Notes: generated by a model not told the origin, from the letters alone. A stretch of 64,000 nucleotides of DNA from Massilia sp. CF038 (GCF_900129765.1 NZ_FQWU01000003.1:62001-126000); one strand, 5' to 3'. Counted from the first letter of the stretch, positions 9,948 to 19,040 are shown. Program-made: numbers and translations.

Positions 9948-10423
9948 TCGACAACAAAATGGCCGATACCGTCGGCCCGGATGGCGACGCTGGCGTCACC
10001 ACTGGTCATGGTCAGCACGAAGGGCTTGTCGACCGGCTCGCGCCCGAAGGTGATGCGCATCGGGTTGCCAGTGCCGGCCGACGCCGGGTCGATCAGCAGG
10101 TTGACCGGGCTGCTCTTGAACGGGCGTTCACGCAGCAGATCGTCCTTGGTGACCGGGTCCCAGGTTTGCTCGTTGCGCACCAGGAAGCGGTAATGCTCGC
10201 TGTCGGCCTCGAACGCGACCAGGCGGTTGCGCACAATGGCTTCGTCGCGCGCCAGCTGCAGCAGCAAGGCGATGCGGCTCGCCTCGGCCTGCAGGTTCTG
10301 ACGCGGACTGGGAATGGCGTTGATCGAGACCATGCCAAGCGTGATCCCGATGATGACCATGACAACCATGATCTCGATGAGGGTAAAGCCGCGCATTGCG
10401 CGGCTTGTCCGTTTCAACGCCAC
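9944..10423 (-). CDS. gspH: Type II secretion minor pseudopilin GspH (GTG start)
   Basis: Minor pseudopilin that connects the tip complex to the GspG filament. It has 159 aa from GTG 10423 (leader MALKRTSRAMRG, then FTLIEIMVVMVIIGITLGM). An ATG nine codons downstream would leave a leader of only two residues before the cleavage glycine, so the GTG is preferred. The C-terminus shows the GspH pattern LLQLARDEAIVRNR. It lies 12 nt after gspG. Confidence 0.93.
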   Translation of the reverse strand: MALKRTSRAMRGFTLIEIMVVMVIIGITLGMVSINAIPSPRQNLQAEASRIALLLQLARDEAIVRNRLVAFEADSEHYRFLVRNEQTWDPVTKDDLLRERPFKSSPVNLLIDPASAGTGNPMRITFGREPVDKPFVLTMTSGDASVAIRADGIGHFVVE

Positions 10424-10435
10424 GACCGTAACCTG

Positions 10436-10879
10436 TTATTCCCAGGAGCCGACGTCGGCGTCGTCGCCGGCACCGCCAGGCTGGCCGTCTGCGCCCAGCG
10501 AGAAGATATCCACCTCGCCTTTGACGCCTGGCGACAGGTACTGGTACGGGTTGTGCCAAGGGTCGTTGGGCAGCTTGTCGAGGTAGCCGCCGGTTTTCCA
10601 GCCATTGGCGGCCGGGCCGGTGGTCGGCTTTTCGATCAGGGCCTTGAGACCTTGTTCGGTGGTGGGGTAACGCTGGTTATCGAGCTTGTACAGCTTGAGC
10701 GCCTGCATCAGCGAACTGATGTCGGCACGGGCAGCGGTAATGCGTGCCTCGCCGGCACGGCCCATCAGCTTGGGCACCACCAGTGCGCCAAGAATGCCGA
10801 TGATGACCACCACCACCATGATCTCTACGAGGGTAAAACCGCGCTGCAGGGCGGCGCGGCCAGATGATGCTTTTTGCAT
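10436..10879 (-). CDS. gspG: Type II secretion major pseudopilin GspG
   Basis: Main subunit of the periplasmic pseudopilus. It has 147 aa. The leader MQKASSGRAALQRG precedes FTLVEIMVVVVIIGILGALV. Conserved GspG features include the K/R-containing segment PKLMGRAGEARITAARADI, the LDNQRYPTTEQGL loop and the C-terminal PWGNPY-like segment (PNDPWHNPYQYLSPG), followed by an acidic Ca-binding-type end (GGAGDDADVGSW). It is the first gene of the operon; a likely promoter lies at 10913-10943. Confidence 0.97.
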   Translation of the reverse strand: MQKASSGRAALQRGFTLVEIMVVVVIIGILGALVVPKLMGRAGEARITAARADISSLMQALKLYKLDNQRYPTTEQGLKALIEKPTTGPAANGWKTGGYLDKLPNDPWHNPYQYLSPGVKGEVDIFSLGADGQPGGAGDDADVGSWE

Positions 10880-10912
10880 AATGTGTCAACAGATGAAATA
10901 GTTGGAAGGCAG

Positions 10913-10943
10913 AGTATAAGGCCGAAAGTGATTCGGACTACAA
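10913..10943 (-). promoter_or_regulatory. Putative promoter of the gsp operon
   Basis: On the minus strand a TATACT -10 box (10913-10918) lies about 34 nt upstream of the gspG ATG. The best -35 candidate is TTGTAG (10938-10943) with a long 19-nt spacer. It is the only promoter-like arrangement seen between the amidohydrolase stop and gspG. Confidence 0.4.
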
Positions 10944-10967
10944 CTTTTGTCAGCACATTGTAAGGCA

Positions 10968-10995
10968 GCGTGGCCCCGTGGGGACACGCGTTTTT
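10968..10995. terminator. Hairpin between amidohydrolase gene and gspG
   Basis: Near-perfect hairpin GCGTGgCCCC-gt-GGGGaCACGC. The T-run (TTTTT) lies on the plus-strand side. On the minus strand, where the flanking genes are read, no U-run follows, so termination of the amidohydrolase transcript here would be weak or rho-assisted. Confidence 0.4.
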
Positions 10996-11002
10996 ACTTT
11001 AA

Positions 11003-13114
11003 TCAGTGGCGGGCGCTGCCTTCGAGTTTTTGCCGCACTGCATCATTTCCGCCAGCGGCGATGTTGGATGACACCGGAGCCAGCGGTCGGACAGCTGGCG
11101 CATCTTTGACAAACGGGACGATGCCAAGTTCCTTGTCGACTTCATGCGGATACACCAGATAGCCACGGGTGATCACCGCCGCCACCTTGCGGATGTCGGC
11201 AATGTTCTTGGTCGGGTCACCATCGACCAGCACCAGATCGGCCAGTTTGCCCGGGGTGATGGAGCCGCGTTCGTGGCTGGTGCGGGTGTAGCGGGCACCG
11301 TTGCGGGTGGCCACTTGCAGGGCCTGGGACGGGGTCAAGCCCGCCTGGACCAGCAATTCCAGCTCGGCCTGGAGGGTGAAACCGGCCATTTCGTCGGTGC
11401 CGGCCACCAGTGGCACGCCGGACTTGTACAACAGACCGACGAATTCCACCATCTTGGCATACGATTTTTCGTAGCGCGCCTGAGTGGCCGCGTCGGCGAT
11501 CTTCATGGCGCCCACATGGAAACCGCGCTGCACGTCAGGCGGCATGTGCGAAGCGATGGGCGCGAACGGCGTATTCATGTCGCCATCCTTCTGCTTGAGG
11601 AAGGCGAACGTGGCCAGGGTCGAATCGACCACGGTGCCCTGCTTTTTCAGGCGCGCGATGAACTGCTTGACCACAGGTGCGTTGAAATCGAGGCTGGCGA
11701 CTTTTTCGGCCGGCAGAATAAAGCGTTCCAGGGTGCGCGTTTCGGTGGTGGGCGTGGCCAGGAAATTGAGCATCACCTGGTTGATGTGGTTGATTTCGTC
11801 AAAGCCTGCATCGAGCGCCTCGCGCGCACGCAGGCCGGCTGGAATGTGGCCCGATACCCGCATGCCGCGCGCGTGGGCGTACGCCACCGTCTCGGCCAGG
11901 ATCGCTTTCGGGAAGGAGTTGTAGATCTTCAGCTGCGGGTAACCATGTTCGGCGTACCAGTCGATCGCGTTCTTCGCCTGCGGCAGGTCCTTGATCACGA
12001 ATCCCAGGTTGGCCGAGTACGGGCTCTGGCCTTCCAAAAAGCCCGATGGCACCACTTGCGGTCCAAGCAGGCGGCCGTCGGCGGTTTCGTCGAGAATCTG
12101 CTGCATGGTGGCGTTGTCGTTGCCCATGTCGCGCACCGACGTGACGCCGGCAGCGATGTTCATGCCGCCTTCCCAGCGGCCCACGTGGCCGTGCATGTCG
12201 AACAGGCCAGGCAGCAGCACCCGGCCGGCGCCGTCGATTTCGTTCTGGGCGCCGCGAATCGGGGCACCGGTTGGCAGCACGGCCGTGATGCGCCCGCGCA
12301 GTACATACACGTCGGACGGCGCACCCAGGACGGCTTTTTCACTGTCGAACACGCGCACGTTCTTGACCACGGTCAGGCCATCGAGCTTGTGCTGCAAGCG
12401 CTTGGCCACGTCTTGCAGCATGCGCGTTTCAGCCACTTTCTGACGCTCGGCCAGTTGAGGACCCACGCTGGTCCAGCCTTCTTCGGCCATGGTCATGAAA
12501 CCCGGCACGATCATGGCGAAGAGGCGCGGTTTGGCGCCGGTGGTGGCCCAGAAAAACTGGGGCGACAGGCCCAGGCCCGTCAAGGCCACCAGCTGTACTT
12601 TGGTGCTCTTGCCGCCGGCAGTGACTTCCATTTCGTCGAGCACGCGCTGCGACAAGGATCCCGAGGGCAGCAGCGGCAGCGGCGCGCCCTTGCGCTCGGC
12701 CAGCGCGGTCAGCGCGATGGAGACGATTTCCAGCGAATTATTCAGCGGTACATACATGGCGCCGGCAGCCTGCGCCTTCTCGCCTTTTTCGGAGGTGGAG
12801 CGCCAGCTGGCCTTGCCGTCCTTGAGCTCGAACTGCTCATCGACGACCGAACCGAAGGTGGTGTTGCCCTTGACCGCGAACTGGGTCATGGTGCCGTCCG
12901 GCGCCAGGCGGAAGGTTTCGTTCAGGTCAGGGCCGCGGCCATTGTTCTTGTAGCTGAAGCGCACCCGGGTCAGGCCGTCGTCGTCGCGCTCGACCACCTG
13001 CTCGCCCATGCGGGTGCCGTTTTCGGCCACCACGTCGTAGCGGATGGTCTGGGTGGCGGCGCTGGCGGCCGAGGCAAAGGCGGCCGCAATGGCCAGGACG
13101 ATTATTTTTTTCAT
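11003..13114 (-). CDS. Secreted amidohydrolase-family protein
   Basis: Metal-dependent hydrolase of the amidohydrolase superfamily; the substrate cannot be read from the sequence. It has 703 aa from ATG 13114, which overlaps the moeB stop (ATGA) and starts a clear signal peptide (KKIIVLAIAAAFASAASA). Residues 20-260 form an N-terminal beta-rich region of unknown role. The TIM-barrel part follows, with the metal motif GLFDMHGHVG at about residue 305-314, later histidines (VSGHIPAG; EINHINQ) and the catalytic Asp in AGTDEMAG, then SQALQVATRNGARYT and the composite-domain end GKLADLVLVDGDP, like imidazolonepropionase/prolidase-type members. It is the last gene of the gpmA-moeB run. Confidence 0.85.
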   Translation of the reverse strand: MKKIIVLAIAAAFASAASAATQTIRYDVVAENGTRMGEQVVERDDDGLTRVRFSYKNNGRGPDLNETFRLAPDGTMTQFAVKGNTTFGSVVDEQFELKDGKASWRSTSEKGEKAQAAGAMYVPLNNSLEIVSIALTALAERKGAPLPLLPSGSLSQRVLDEMEVTAGGKSTKVQLVALTGLGLSPQFFWATTGAKPRLFAMIVPGFMTMAEEGWTSVGPQLAERQKVAETRMLQDVAKRLQHKLDGLTVVKNVRVFDSEKAVLGAPSDVYVLRGRITAVLPTGAPIRGAQNEIDGAGRVLLPGLFDMHGHVGRWEGGMNIAAGVTSVRDMGNDNATMQQILDETADGRLLGPQVVPSGFLEGQSPYSANLGFVIKDLPQAKNAIDWYAEHGYPQLKIYNSFPKAILAETVAYAHARGMRVSGHIPAGLRAREALDAGFDEINHINQVMLNFLATPTTETRTLERFILPAEKVASLDFNAPVVKQFIARLKKQGTVVDSTLATFAFLKQKDGDMNTPFAPIASHMPPDVQRGFHVGAMKIADAATQARYEKSYAKMVEFVGLLYKSGVPLVAGTDEMAGFTLQAELELLVQAGLTPSQALQVATRNGARYTRTSHERGSITPGKLADLVLVDGDPTKNIADIRKVAAVITRGYLVYPHEVDKELGIVPFVKDAPAVRPLAPVSSNIAAGGNDAVRQKLEGSARH

Positions 13115-13875
13115 GTCGTGATGTCTCCAGGGGTAGAACAAACGGGGCAAACGGGGTTGCGGGCGACGCCGATACTGGTCCATTCCATGGCGCGGCCGTC
13201 CAGCAGCAGCAGGCGCCCAGTCAGTGCCTGGCCAATCTGCATGATGAGTTTGAGCGCTTCGGCCGCCTGCATGGCGCCAATCACGCCGACCAGCGGCGCA
13301 AACACGCCCATGGTGCTGCAGGCGGCGTCCTGGTAACCCTGGTCAAGCGGGAACAGGCAGTTGTAGCAGGGCGAGGCAGGTGTGCGCGGGTCGAACACGG
13401 CCAGCTGGCCGTCGAAACGGATCGCGGCGCCAGACACCAGCGGCACGCGCGCGGCGACGCAGGCGCGGTTGACGGCGTGGCGGGTTTCAAAATTGTCGCT
13501 GCAGTCCAGGACCACCGAAGCGCTGGCCACCAGTTCCTGCAGGCGCGCGCCCTGGGCCCGTTCGCGCAGGGCGACGACCTCGATTTCCGGATTGATCTGG
13601 CGCAGCGCGGCGCTGCCCGAATCGACCTTGGGCTGGCCCACGCGGGTGGTGGTGTGCATGACCTGGCGCTGCAGGTTGGTGAGGTCGACATCGTCATCGT
13701 CAACCAGCACAATGCGCCCCACCCCGGCCGAGGCCAGGTACATGGCGGCCGGCGAACCCAGGCCGCCGGCGCCGATCACCAGCACGCTGGCGGCCAGCAG
13801 CCGTTCCTGCCCTTCGATCCCAATTTCGTCGAGCAGGATGTGGCGCGAATAGCGCAGCAGCTGCTCGTCGTTCAT
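13111..13875 (-). CDS. moeB: HesA/MoeB/ThiF-family adenylyltransferase
   Basis: E1-like enzyme that adenylates the C-terminus of a ubiquitin-like sulfur carrier (MoaD or ThiS). It has 254 aa. The nucleotide-binding glycine loop is GAGGLGSPAAMYLASAGVG at about 35-53, followed by DDDDVDLTNLQRQ. Zinc cysteines are C-x2-C (CYNC) and C-x2-C near the end (CPVC). The segment around ACSTMGVFAPLVG corresponds to the crossover loop. MoeB and ThiF cannot be separated by sequence alone; the neighbourhood behind ctpA is typical of genes annotated moeB in betaproteobacteria. It overlaps the amidohydrolase gene by 4 nt. Confidence 0.88.
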   Translation of the reverse strand: MNDEQLLRYSRHILLDEIGIEGQERLLAASVLVIGAGGLGSPAAMYLASAGVGRIVLVDDDDVDLTNLQRQVMHTTTRVGQPKVDSGSAALRQINPEIEVVALRERAQGARLQELVASASVVLDCSDNFETRHAVNRACVAARVPLVSGAAIRFDGQLAVFDPRTPASPCYNCLFPLDQGYQDAACSTMGVFAPLVGVIGAMQAAEALKLIMQIGQALTGRLLLLDGRAMEWTSIGVARNPVCPVCSTPGDITT

Positions 13876-13909
13876 GGGCGCGGGGTGACTCGCTGGGCCA
13901 ATCGGTGGA

Positions 13910-15397
13910 TCACTTCTTGGTGCCGTTTTTCAGTTCGGGGACGGTGGTCTCGGGCTTGAGCGGCGCGACCGGGTCTTCCTTCTCCGTCTTGTCTGCCTTC
14001 GCCGGCGCGCTGGACAGCTTGACCGGCAAACCCTTGAAGTGGTTCAGGGCCTGGGCCAGCTGGAAGTCGTCGGCGCTGCCGAATTCAAGCGGTTTGCGCG
14101 ACTTGGCAAGCGCCAGCGCGCGTTGCTCTTCTTCCAGGCTGTCGCGCTTGAGTTTGAGGGCCGCATCTTCAGGCACGCCGCTGCCGTCGGACAGGTGTTT
14201 TTCAAGGTCGGATTCGCGCACGCGCAGGCTGTTGAGGCCATCGCCGTCAGCGTATTCATCGACCAGGATGTCAGGCGTGATGCCCTTGGCCTGGATCGAG
14301 CGGCCGGTCGGGGTGTAGTAACGCGCCGTGGTCAGCTTGACCGCGGTGGCATTGGGCAGCTCGCGCAGGGTCTGGACCGAACCCTTGCCGAAAGTCTGGG
14401 TGCCCATCACGATGGCGCGCTTGTAGTCCTGCAGCGCGCCCGCCACGATTTCGGAGGCCGAGGCCGAGCCGCCATTGACCAGCACCACGATCGGGATGTT
14501 CTTGAAGGCCGGCGGCAGTTTGGAGAGCGGATCGGCATTGCTGCCACGGTTGGCGTAGAACTCGCGGCGGCCATAGAACTTGCGGTTCGAGTCCGGCAGC
14601 TGGCCGAGGGTGGAGACGATTTCCTGGTCATGCGGCAGGAAGGCGGCCGACACGCCAATGGCGCCGGGCAGCAGGCCGCCCGGGTCGTTGCGCAGGTCCA
14701 GCACCAGGCCCTTGAGCTTGGGATCCTGGGCATGCAGGGCGGTGAGCTTTTTGGCCATGTCTTCGACCGTCAGCTCCTGGAACTGGCTGATGCGCAGCCA
14801 GGCGTAGCCCGGCTCCACCATTTTGGCCTTGACGCTCTGGACCCGGATTTCCTGGCGCACCAGCGGCACGATCCAGGGCTTGTCGTCACCCTTGCGAGCA
14901 ATCGTCAGCACCACTTTGCTATTCGGTTCGCCGCGCATTTTTTTGATGGCTTCGTCCAGCGACAAGCCCTTGATGGGCGTGCTGTCGATGCGGGTAATCA
15001 GGTCGCCCGCCTTGATCCCGGCGCGAAACGCGGGCGAATCTTCGATCGGGCTGACGATCTTGACGTAGCCATCTTCCATGGCCACTTCGATCCCCAGGCC
15101 GACGAATTTGCCTTCCATGCTGTCGCTTAATTCGCGATAGGCTTTTTTGTCGAGGTAGACCGAGTGCGGGTCAAGCGAGGCGACCATGCCGGCAATGGCT
15201 TGCGAGAGCAGCTTCTTATCCTCGACCGATTCGACATAGTCGGACTTGATCAGACCATAGACTTCGGTCAGCTGGCGCAGCTCGTCGAGCGGCAGCGGCG
15301 CGTCTGCGCTTTTCTGGGCCATGGCCGAAAACTGCAGGGAGGCGCAAAAACCCAGTGCTGCGCCTATGCCCACCAGTCCGATTTGTTTGACTTTCAT
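13910..15397 (-). CDS. ctpA: C-terminal processing peptidase, S41 family
   Basis: Periplasmic serine protease that trims C-termini of envelope proteins. It has 495 aa: N-terminal signal/anchor (residues 1-28), a PDZ domain at about 95-175 (VGLGIEVAMEDGYVKIVSP...AGIKAGDLITRID) and a catalytic domain with Ser in NGGSASASEIVAGAL and Lys in GTQTFGKGSVQT. The C-terminal tail is Lys/Glu/Pro-rich. It lies 10 nt after envC. The pairing of an EnvC-type amidase activator with a Ctp protease suggests a shared role in cell-wall turnover at division, which is inferred from context. Confidence 0.95.
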   Translation of the reverse strand: MKVKQIGLVGIGAALGFCASLQFSAMAQKSADAPLPLDELRQLTEVYGLIKSDYVESVEDKKLLSQAIAGMVASLDPHSVYLDKKAYRELSDSMEGKFVGLGIEVAMEDGYVKIVSPIEDSPAFRAGIKAGDLITRIDSTPIKGLSLDEAIKKMRGEPNSKVVLTIARKGDDKPWIVPLVRQEIRVQSVKAKMVEPGYAWLRISQFQELTVEDMAKKLTALHAQDPKLKGLVLDLRNDPGGLLPGAIGVSAAFLPHDQEIVSTLGQLPDSNRKFYGRREFYANRGSNADPLSKLPPAFKNIPIVVLVNGGSASASEIVAGALQDYKRAIVMGTQTFGKGSVQTLRELPNATAVKLTTARYYTPTGRSIQAKGITPDILVDEYADGDGLNSLRVRESDLEKHLSDGSGVPEDAALKLKRDSLEEEQRALALAKSRKPLEFGSADDFQLAQALNHFKGLPVKLSSAPAKADKTEKEDPVAPLKPETTVPELKNGTKK

Positions 15398-15406
15398 GTT
15401 GAACCC

Positions 15407-16855
15407 TTAAAAGCTGACCCAGGTCGCAGGATTGAAGGCCGCACCGCGATGCCGGAGCTCAAAGTATAGCCCCGAATCTTCGCCGCCGCCGGTGTTTCCC
15501 GCTGCGGCAATCGGGTCGCCGCCCTTGACGGCATCGCCCACGCGGCGCAGCAGGGATTGGTTGTTCCCGTAGATCGACAGGTATTCGCTGCCATGGTCGA
15601 CGATGATCAGGTTGCCGAAGCCGCGCATCCAGGCCGCAAACACCACGCGCCCGGCGGCAATGGCCTTGACGTCGGCGCCTTCGGGCGCCTTGATGAAGAC
15701 GCCCTTCCAGCTCGGCCCACCATCGCGCTTGGCGCCGAATTTGGCAGCGACCTGGCCGCTGACGGGCGCGCGCAATTTGCCCTTCAGGCTGGCAAACGCG
15801 CCATCCGGGGCGGCTGGCGCCAGCGCGATATCGGCAGCCTTGGCCTGGTTCGGGTCGGGCTTGGGTTCGGCTTGCGCCACGGTCGGCTCGTCGGCGTCGA
15901 TTGGATCGGGCTTGAAGGTGGGCGGAATCACCGGCTTGCCGGGTTTGCCCGGTTTGGCTGCCGCTTCGCGCGCCAGACGTTCTTTTTCGGCCTGACGGGC
16001 CTTGGCGAGCTCGGCTGCTTCTGCCTTGGCCTTGGCTTTGGCGGCGGCAACGGCTTCAAGGCGGCGCTTTTCTGCGGCGGCGGCTTCGGCCTGCTCCTTG
16101 ATCAGCTTGGACAGTTTGTCGACCAGGCCGGCCATGCGCTGTTCGTCACGCTCGAGGGTGCCGATTTCCTTGCGCTGGGCCACCAGCTTCTTGGACAAGC
16201 TGCCCAGCAAAGCGGCGCGGCGCGCTTTTTCTTTTTCCAGCACGGCCTTCTGGTCGCGCTCTTCCTGGGCGATTTCGTCGAGCTCGTCCTTGGCATTCTG
16301 TTCTTTTTGCTGCGTGCTTTCGACCTTGGCCAGGTTCACCCGCAGCGAGGCGAGCAGTTTGGCCTGGGCCTGCGACACGTAAGCCATCAATTGCAGGTCG
16401 CGGTTGATGCGGTTGGGATTGTCACCCGAGAGCAGCAGCTTGATGCGGTCCTCGTTGCCGGCCACATATTGCTCGCGCAAGAGCGTGGCGAGCTGCTTCT
16501 TTTGCGCGTCCACCACGCCGGCCAGACGCGTCTGCTCGCTGGTCAGGCGGGCCAGCTTGGCATTGGTTTCGACTTGTTCTTCCGCCAGCTCGTGCAGCTG
16601 CCGGTTGGCGTTGGAGATCGCTTCCTCGGACTCGGCCAGGGTGTCAGCCGCGTCTTCACGCGCGTCTTCGGTGCGCGAGACTTCGCTCTTGAGCTTGGCC
16701 AGCTTGGCGGCGATCTCGGCGCGGTTCTGTTCGGCTGCCAATTTCTGCTTGCTGCGCTCGGTCTGGCGCGGCGCGGCCGTGGCGGCGCCGACGGACAGGG
16801 CCAGGACCATGCATAGCATCGTCCTGCCCGGTAATAACTTCAGGTTCAAAGACAA
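15407..16855 (-). CDS. envC: EnvC-type murein hydrolase activator (degenerate LytM domain)
   Basis: Periplasmic activator of septal N-acetylmuramoyl-L-alanine amidases. It has 482 aa from TTG 16855, which lies 4 nt after the gpmA stop. This start keeps a positively charged n-region before the signal helix (LCMVLALSVGAATAA); ATG 16819 is the alternative. Residues 30-300 form long coiled coils rich in Lys, Glu, Ala and Arg. A Pro-rich linker follows, then a LytM/M23 domain (about 365-482). The zinc ligands expected in active M23 enzymes are missing: the HLH motif reads GLYFELRH and the first His site reads KGVFIKAP. This loss is characteristic of EnvC, which activates amidases rather than cutting peptidoglycan. 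Confidence 0.9.
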   Translation of the reverse strand: MSLNLKLLPGRTMLCMVLALSVGAATAAPRQTERSKQKLAAEQNRAEIAAKLAKLKSEVSRTEDAREDAADTLAESEEAISNANRQLHELAEEQVETNAKLARLTSEQTRLAGVVDAQKKQLATLLREQYVAGNEDRIKLLLSGDNPNRINRDLQLMAYVSQAQAKLLASLRVNLAKVESTQQKEQNAKDELDEIAQEERDQKAVLEKEKARRAALLGSLSKKLVAQRKEIGTLERDEQRMAGLVDKLSKLIKEQAEAAAAEKRRLEAVAAAKAKAKAEAAELAKARQAEKERLAREAAAKPGKPGKPVIPPTFKPDPIDADEPTVAQAEPKPDPNQAKAADIALAPAAPDGAFASLKGKLRAPVSGQVAAKFGAKRDGGPSWKGVFIKAPEGADVKAIAAGRVVFAAWMRGFGNLIIVDHGSEYLSIYGNNQSLLRRVGDAVKGGDPIAAAGNTGGGEDSGLYFELRHRGAAFNPATWVSF

Positions 16856-16858
16856 AAC

Positions 16859-17605
16859 TTACTTGGCCTTCCCTTGATTGGCAACCGCGGCAACAGCGGC
16901 GGCAATGGCGTCCTGGTCACCCAGATAGTAGTGGCGGATCGGCTTCAGGTTCGCGTCCAGCTCGTACACCAGGGGCTGGCCGTTGGGAATGTTGAGGCCC
17001 ACGATGTCTTCGTCGCTGATGCCGTCGAGCATCTTGATCAGGGCGCGCAGGCTGTTGCCGTGGGCCGAGATCAGGATCTTTTTGCCTGCGCGAATGGCAG
17101 GGGCAATTTCCTCGTCCCAAACCGGCATCACGCGTGCGACGGTGTCTTTCAGGCATTCAGTCAGGGGAATGCTGTCTTTTGGCACGCCGGCGTAGCGCGG
17201 GTCGTTGAACGAAGTGCGTTCATCGTCGGCTGCCAGGGGCGGCGGCGGGGTGTCGTAGCTGCGGCGCCATACCAGCACTTGGGCGTCACCGTATTTGGCG
17301 GCAGTTTCGCCCTTGTCCAGGCCTTGCAGGGCGCCATAGTGACGCTCGTTCAAACGCCAATCGTTCTTGACCGGCAGCCACATCATGTCCATGTCGTCCA
17401 GCGCCAGCCACAGAGTGCGAATGGCACGTTTCAGGACCGAGGTGTAAGCCACGTCGAAGGTAAAACCGGCTTCCTTGAGCACTTGGCCAGCACTTTTCGC
17501 CTCGCGCACGCCTTTTTCGGTCAGGTCGACATCGGTCCAGCCGGTAAAGCGGTTTTCCAGGTTCCAGGTCGATTCGCCATGGCGCATGAAGACGATTTTG
17601 TACAT
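16859..17605 (-). CDS. gpmA: 2,3-bisphosphoglycerate-dependent phosphoglycerate mutase
   Basis: Glycolytic enzyme that interconverts 3- and 2-phosphoglycerate through a phosphohistidine. It has 248 aa, the normal size. The phosphohistidine motif [20 protein letters not shown] is at residues 7-26. Substrate-binding segments are [18 protein letters not shown] and the second His in [16 protein letters not shown]. It is the first gene of the minus-strand run gpmA-envC-ctpA-moeB, divergent from the rhodanese gene. Confidence 0.98.
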   Translation of the reverse strand: MYKIVFMRHGESTWNLENRFTGWTDVDLTEKGVREAKSAGQVLKEAGFTFDVAYTSVLKRAIRTLWLALDDMDMMWLPVKNDWRLNERHYGALQGLDKGETAAKYGDAQVLVWRRSYDTPPPPLAADDERTSFNDPRYAGVPKDSIPLTECLKDTVARVMPVWDEEIAPAIRAGKKILISAHGNSLRALIKMLDGISDEDIVGLNIPNGQPLVYELDANLKPIRHYYLGDQDAIAAAVAAVANQGKAK

Positions 17606-17665
17606 GTGCTTTATTCCAAAAAAGGGTGGGATAGGAGGTAATGCATTCAGATTCGCCTTCTATTT

Positions 17666-17671
17666 TATAAT
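17666..17671 (+). promoter_or_regulatory. Putative -10 box for rhodanese-grxC transcript
   Basis: A consensus TATAAT lies 44 nt upstream of the GTG start of the rhodanese gene, in the divergent gap with gpmA. No good -35 element is visible at 17 nt. Confidence 0.4.
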
Positions 17672-17714
17672 GCGCGGATTGCCTTGTCTTAAACCATTGA
17701 CCATTGGAACCTGT

Positions 17715-18116
17715 GTGAAATTTATTCTCGACAATATTTTGCTCGTCAGTATCGTGATTCTGTCCGGCGGCGCCCTCCTGATTCCAGCCCTGATCCCGCG
17801 CGGCAAGCGCGCCTCCACCCTGGAAGTGACCCAGTTGCTGAACCGCGGTAAAAACGTTCTGGTGGACGTGCGCACGACGGAAGAATTTGCCGCAGGGCAT
17901 TTGCGCGACGCAAAACACATTCCGCTGGCAGACTTGACCTCACGTATCGGCGAACTCGACAAGTTCAAGGACAAGACCGTGATCGTCGTGTGCCAGACCG
18001 GTGCACGTTCGGACAAGGCCATGAATTTGCTCAAGGCCGCCGGATTCACCGACGTGGTCGCGCTGGATGGTGGCATTGCCGCATGGCAAGCAGCCAACCT
18101 GCCGACCGTCAAGTAA
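17715..18116 (+). CDS. Membrane-anchored rhodanese-like protein (GTG start)
   Basis: Single-domain sulfurtransferase-like protein held at the inner membrane. It has 133 aa from GTG 17715 (MKFILDNILLVSIVILSGG...). One membrane segment at about residues 5-27 is followed by a rhodanese domain (LLNRGKNVLVDVRTTEEFAAGHL...). The active-site loop C-Q-T-G-A-R-S at about 94-100 has the catalytic Cys. The frame is open further upstream, but only this start places the transmembrane helix at the N-terminus, as in YibN-type proteins that typically precede grxC and secB. The grxC ATG follows after 14 nt. Confidence 0.9.
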   Translation: MKFILDNILLVSIVILSGGALLIPALIPRGKRASTLEVTQLLNRGKNVLVDVRTTEEFAAGHLRDAKHIPLADLTSRIGELDKFKDKTVIVVCQTGARSDKAMNLLKAAGFTDVVALDGGIAAWQAANLPTVK

Positions 18117-18130
18117 GGAAAGGAATTGCC

Positions 18131-18394
18131 ATGACAGCCCCAGTCAAGATGTACACCTCCGCGTTTTGCCCCTACTGCACCCGGGCCGAACGCTTGCTCG
18201 ACGCCAAGGGCGTGACCAACATTGAAAAGATCCGGGTCGACCTCGATCCGGATCAAAAAGTCGAAATGATGCAAAAGACCGGGCGCCGCACCGTGCCCCA
18301 AATCTACGTGGGCAGCACGCACGTGGGCGGTTTCGACGATTTGTATGCGCTCGATCAAGCTGGAAAACTCGATCCCTTGTTAAATGGGGCTTGA
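18131..18394 (+). CDS. grxC: Glutaredoxin 3
   Basis: Small dithiol redox protein using glutathione. It has 87 aa from ATG 18131, preceded by AAGGAAAGG. The active site is C-P-Y-C at residues 13-16 (SAFCPYCTRAERLL). Further glutaredoxin features are the cis-Pro segment RRTVPQIYVG and the glutathione-binding HVGGFDDLYAL. It lies between rhodanese and secB, the usual betaproteobacterial order. Confidence 0.97.
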   Translation: MTAPVKMYTSAFCPYCTRAERLLDAKGVTNIEKIRVDLDPDQKVEMMQKTGRRTVPQIYVGSTHVGGFDDLYALDQAGKLDPLLNGA

Positions 18395-18489
18395 CGAATT
18401 CATGCGATAAGCTAAAGGTTTGCGCAAAACTATTTCTAGCTCATTGGTTTTGATACAATTACCGTCGCCTTTGAACCAAGCACAATTTG

Positions 18490-18516
18490 GAACGGCTCCT
18501 GGCCGTTCTTTTTATT
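18490..18516 (+). terminator. Hairpin with T-run upstream of secB
   Basis: Perfect arms GAACGGC / GCCGTTC with a 5-nt loop, directly followed by TTTTTATTT. It would terminate transcripts coming from grxC. It lies only 19 nt before the secB ATG and downstream of a TACAAT -10-like box near 18452, so it could also act on the secB leader itself. Confidence 0.7.
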
Positions 18517-18534
18517 TCCCAACGAAAGCGTTCC

Positions 18535-18999
18535 ATGTCTGACGAAAACCTGCAACCAGTATTCCAAATCCAACGCGTCTACCTGAAAGACATGTCGCTG
18601 GAACAGCCGAATTCCCCAGCCATCTTCCTCGAGCAAGAAGCGCCTGCGATCGAAGTATCGCTGGACGTTGGCGCCGAAGCCATCGCTGACGGCATCTACG
18701 AGTCGACCGTGACCATCACCGTCACCGCCAAGATCAAGGACAAGGTTGCATTCCTGGTTGAAGGCAAGCAAGCTGGTATCTTCGAAGCGCGCAACATTCC
18801 TGCGGACCAAATGGATCCACTGCTGGGAATCGGTTGCCCGAACATCGTTTACCCTTACCTGCGCGGCAACATCGCCGACGTGATCACCCGTGCCGGCTTC
18901 CCGCCAGTGCACCTGGCCGAGATCAACTTCGAAGTGTTCTACCAGCAGCGTCGCCAAGCTCTGGCCGAAGCCGCAGCAACCGCACCAGCAGCAAACTAA
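18535..18999 (+). CDS. secB: Protein-export chaperone SecB
   Basis: Cytosolic tetrameric chaperone that keeps preproteins unfolded and hands them to SecA. It has 154 aa from ATG 18535. SecB family features are present: [19 protein letters not shown] near the start, the [19 protein letters not shown] segment, and the highly conserved [34 protein letters not shown]. An upstream in-frame extension to 18487 overlaps the terminator hairpin and lacks conservation, so it was not used. Confidence 0.98.
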   Translation: MSDENLQPVFQIQRVYLKDMSLEQPNSPAIFLEQEAPAIEVSLDVGAEAIADGIYESTVTITVTAKIKDKVAFLVEGKQAGIFEARNIPADQMDPLLGIGCPNIVYPYLRGNIADVITRAGFPPVHLAEINFEVFYQQRRQALAEAAATAPAAN

Positions 19000-19011
19000 G
19001 CATCTGTAGCA

Positions 19012-19040
19012 AGGCGGGTGGGCAGTTCTGCCCGCCCTGC
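19012..19040 (+). terminator. GC-rich hairpin after secB
   Basis: Arms GGCGGG / CCCGCC with a 12-nt loop, starting about 13 nt after the secB stop. No T-run follows, so it may stabilise the secB mRNA end or act as a weak terminator rather than a full stop. Confidence 0.35.
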
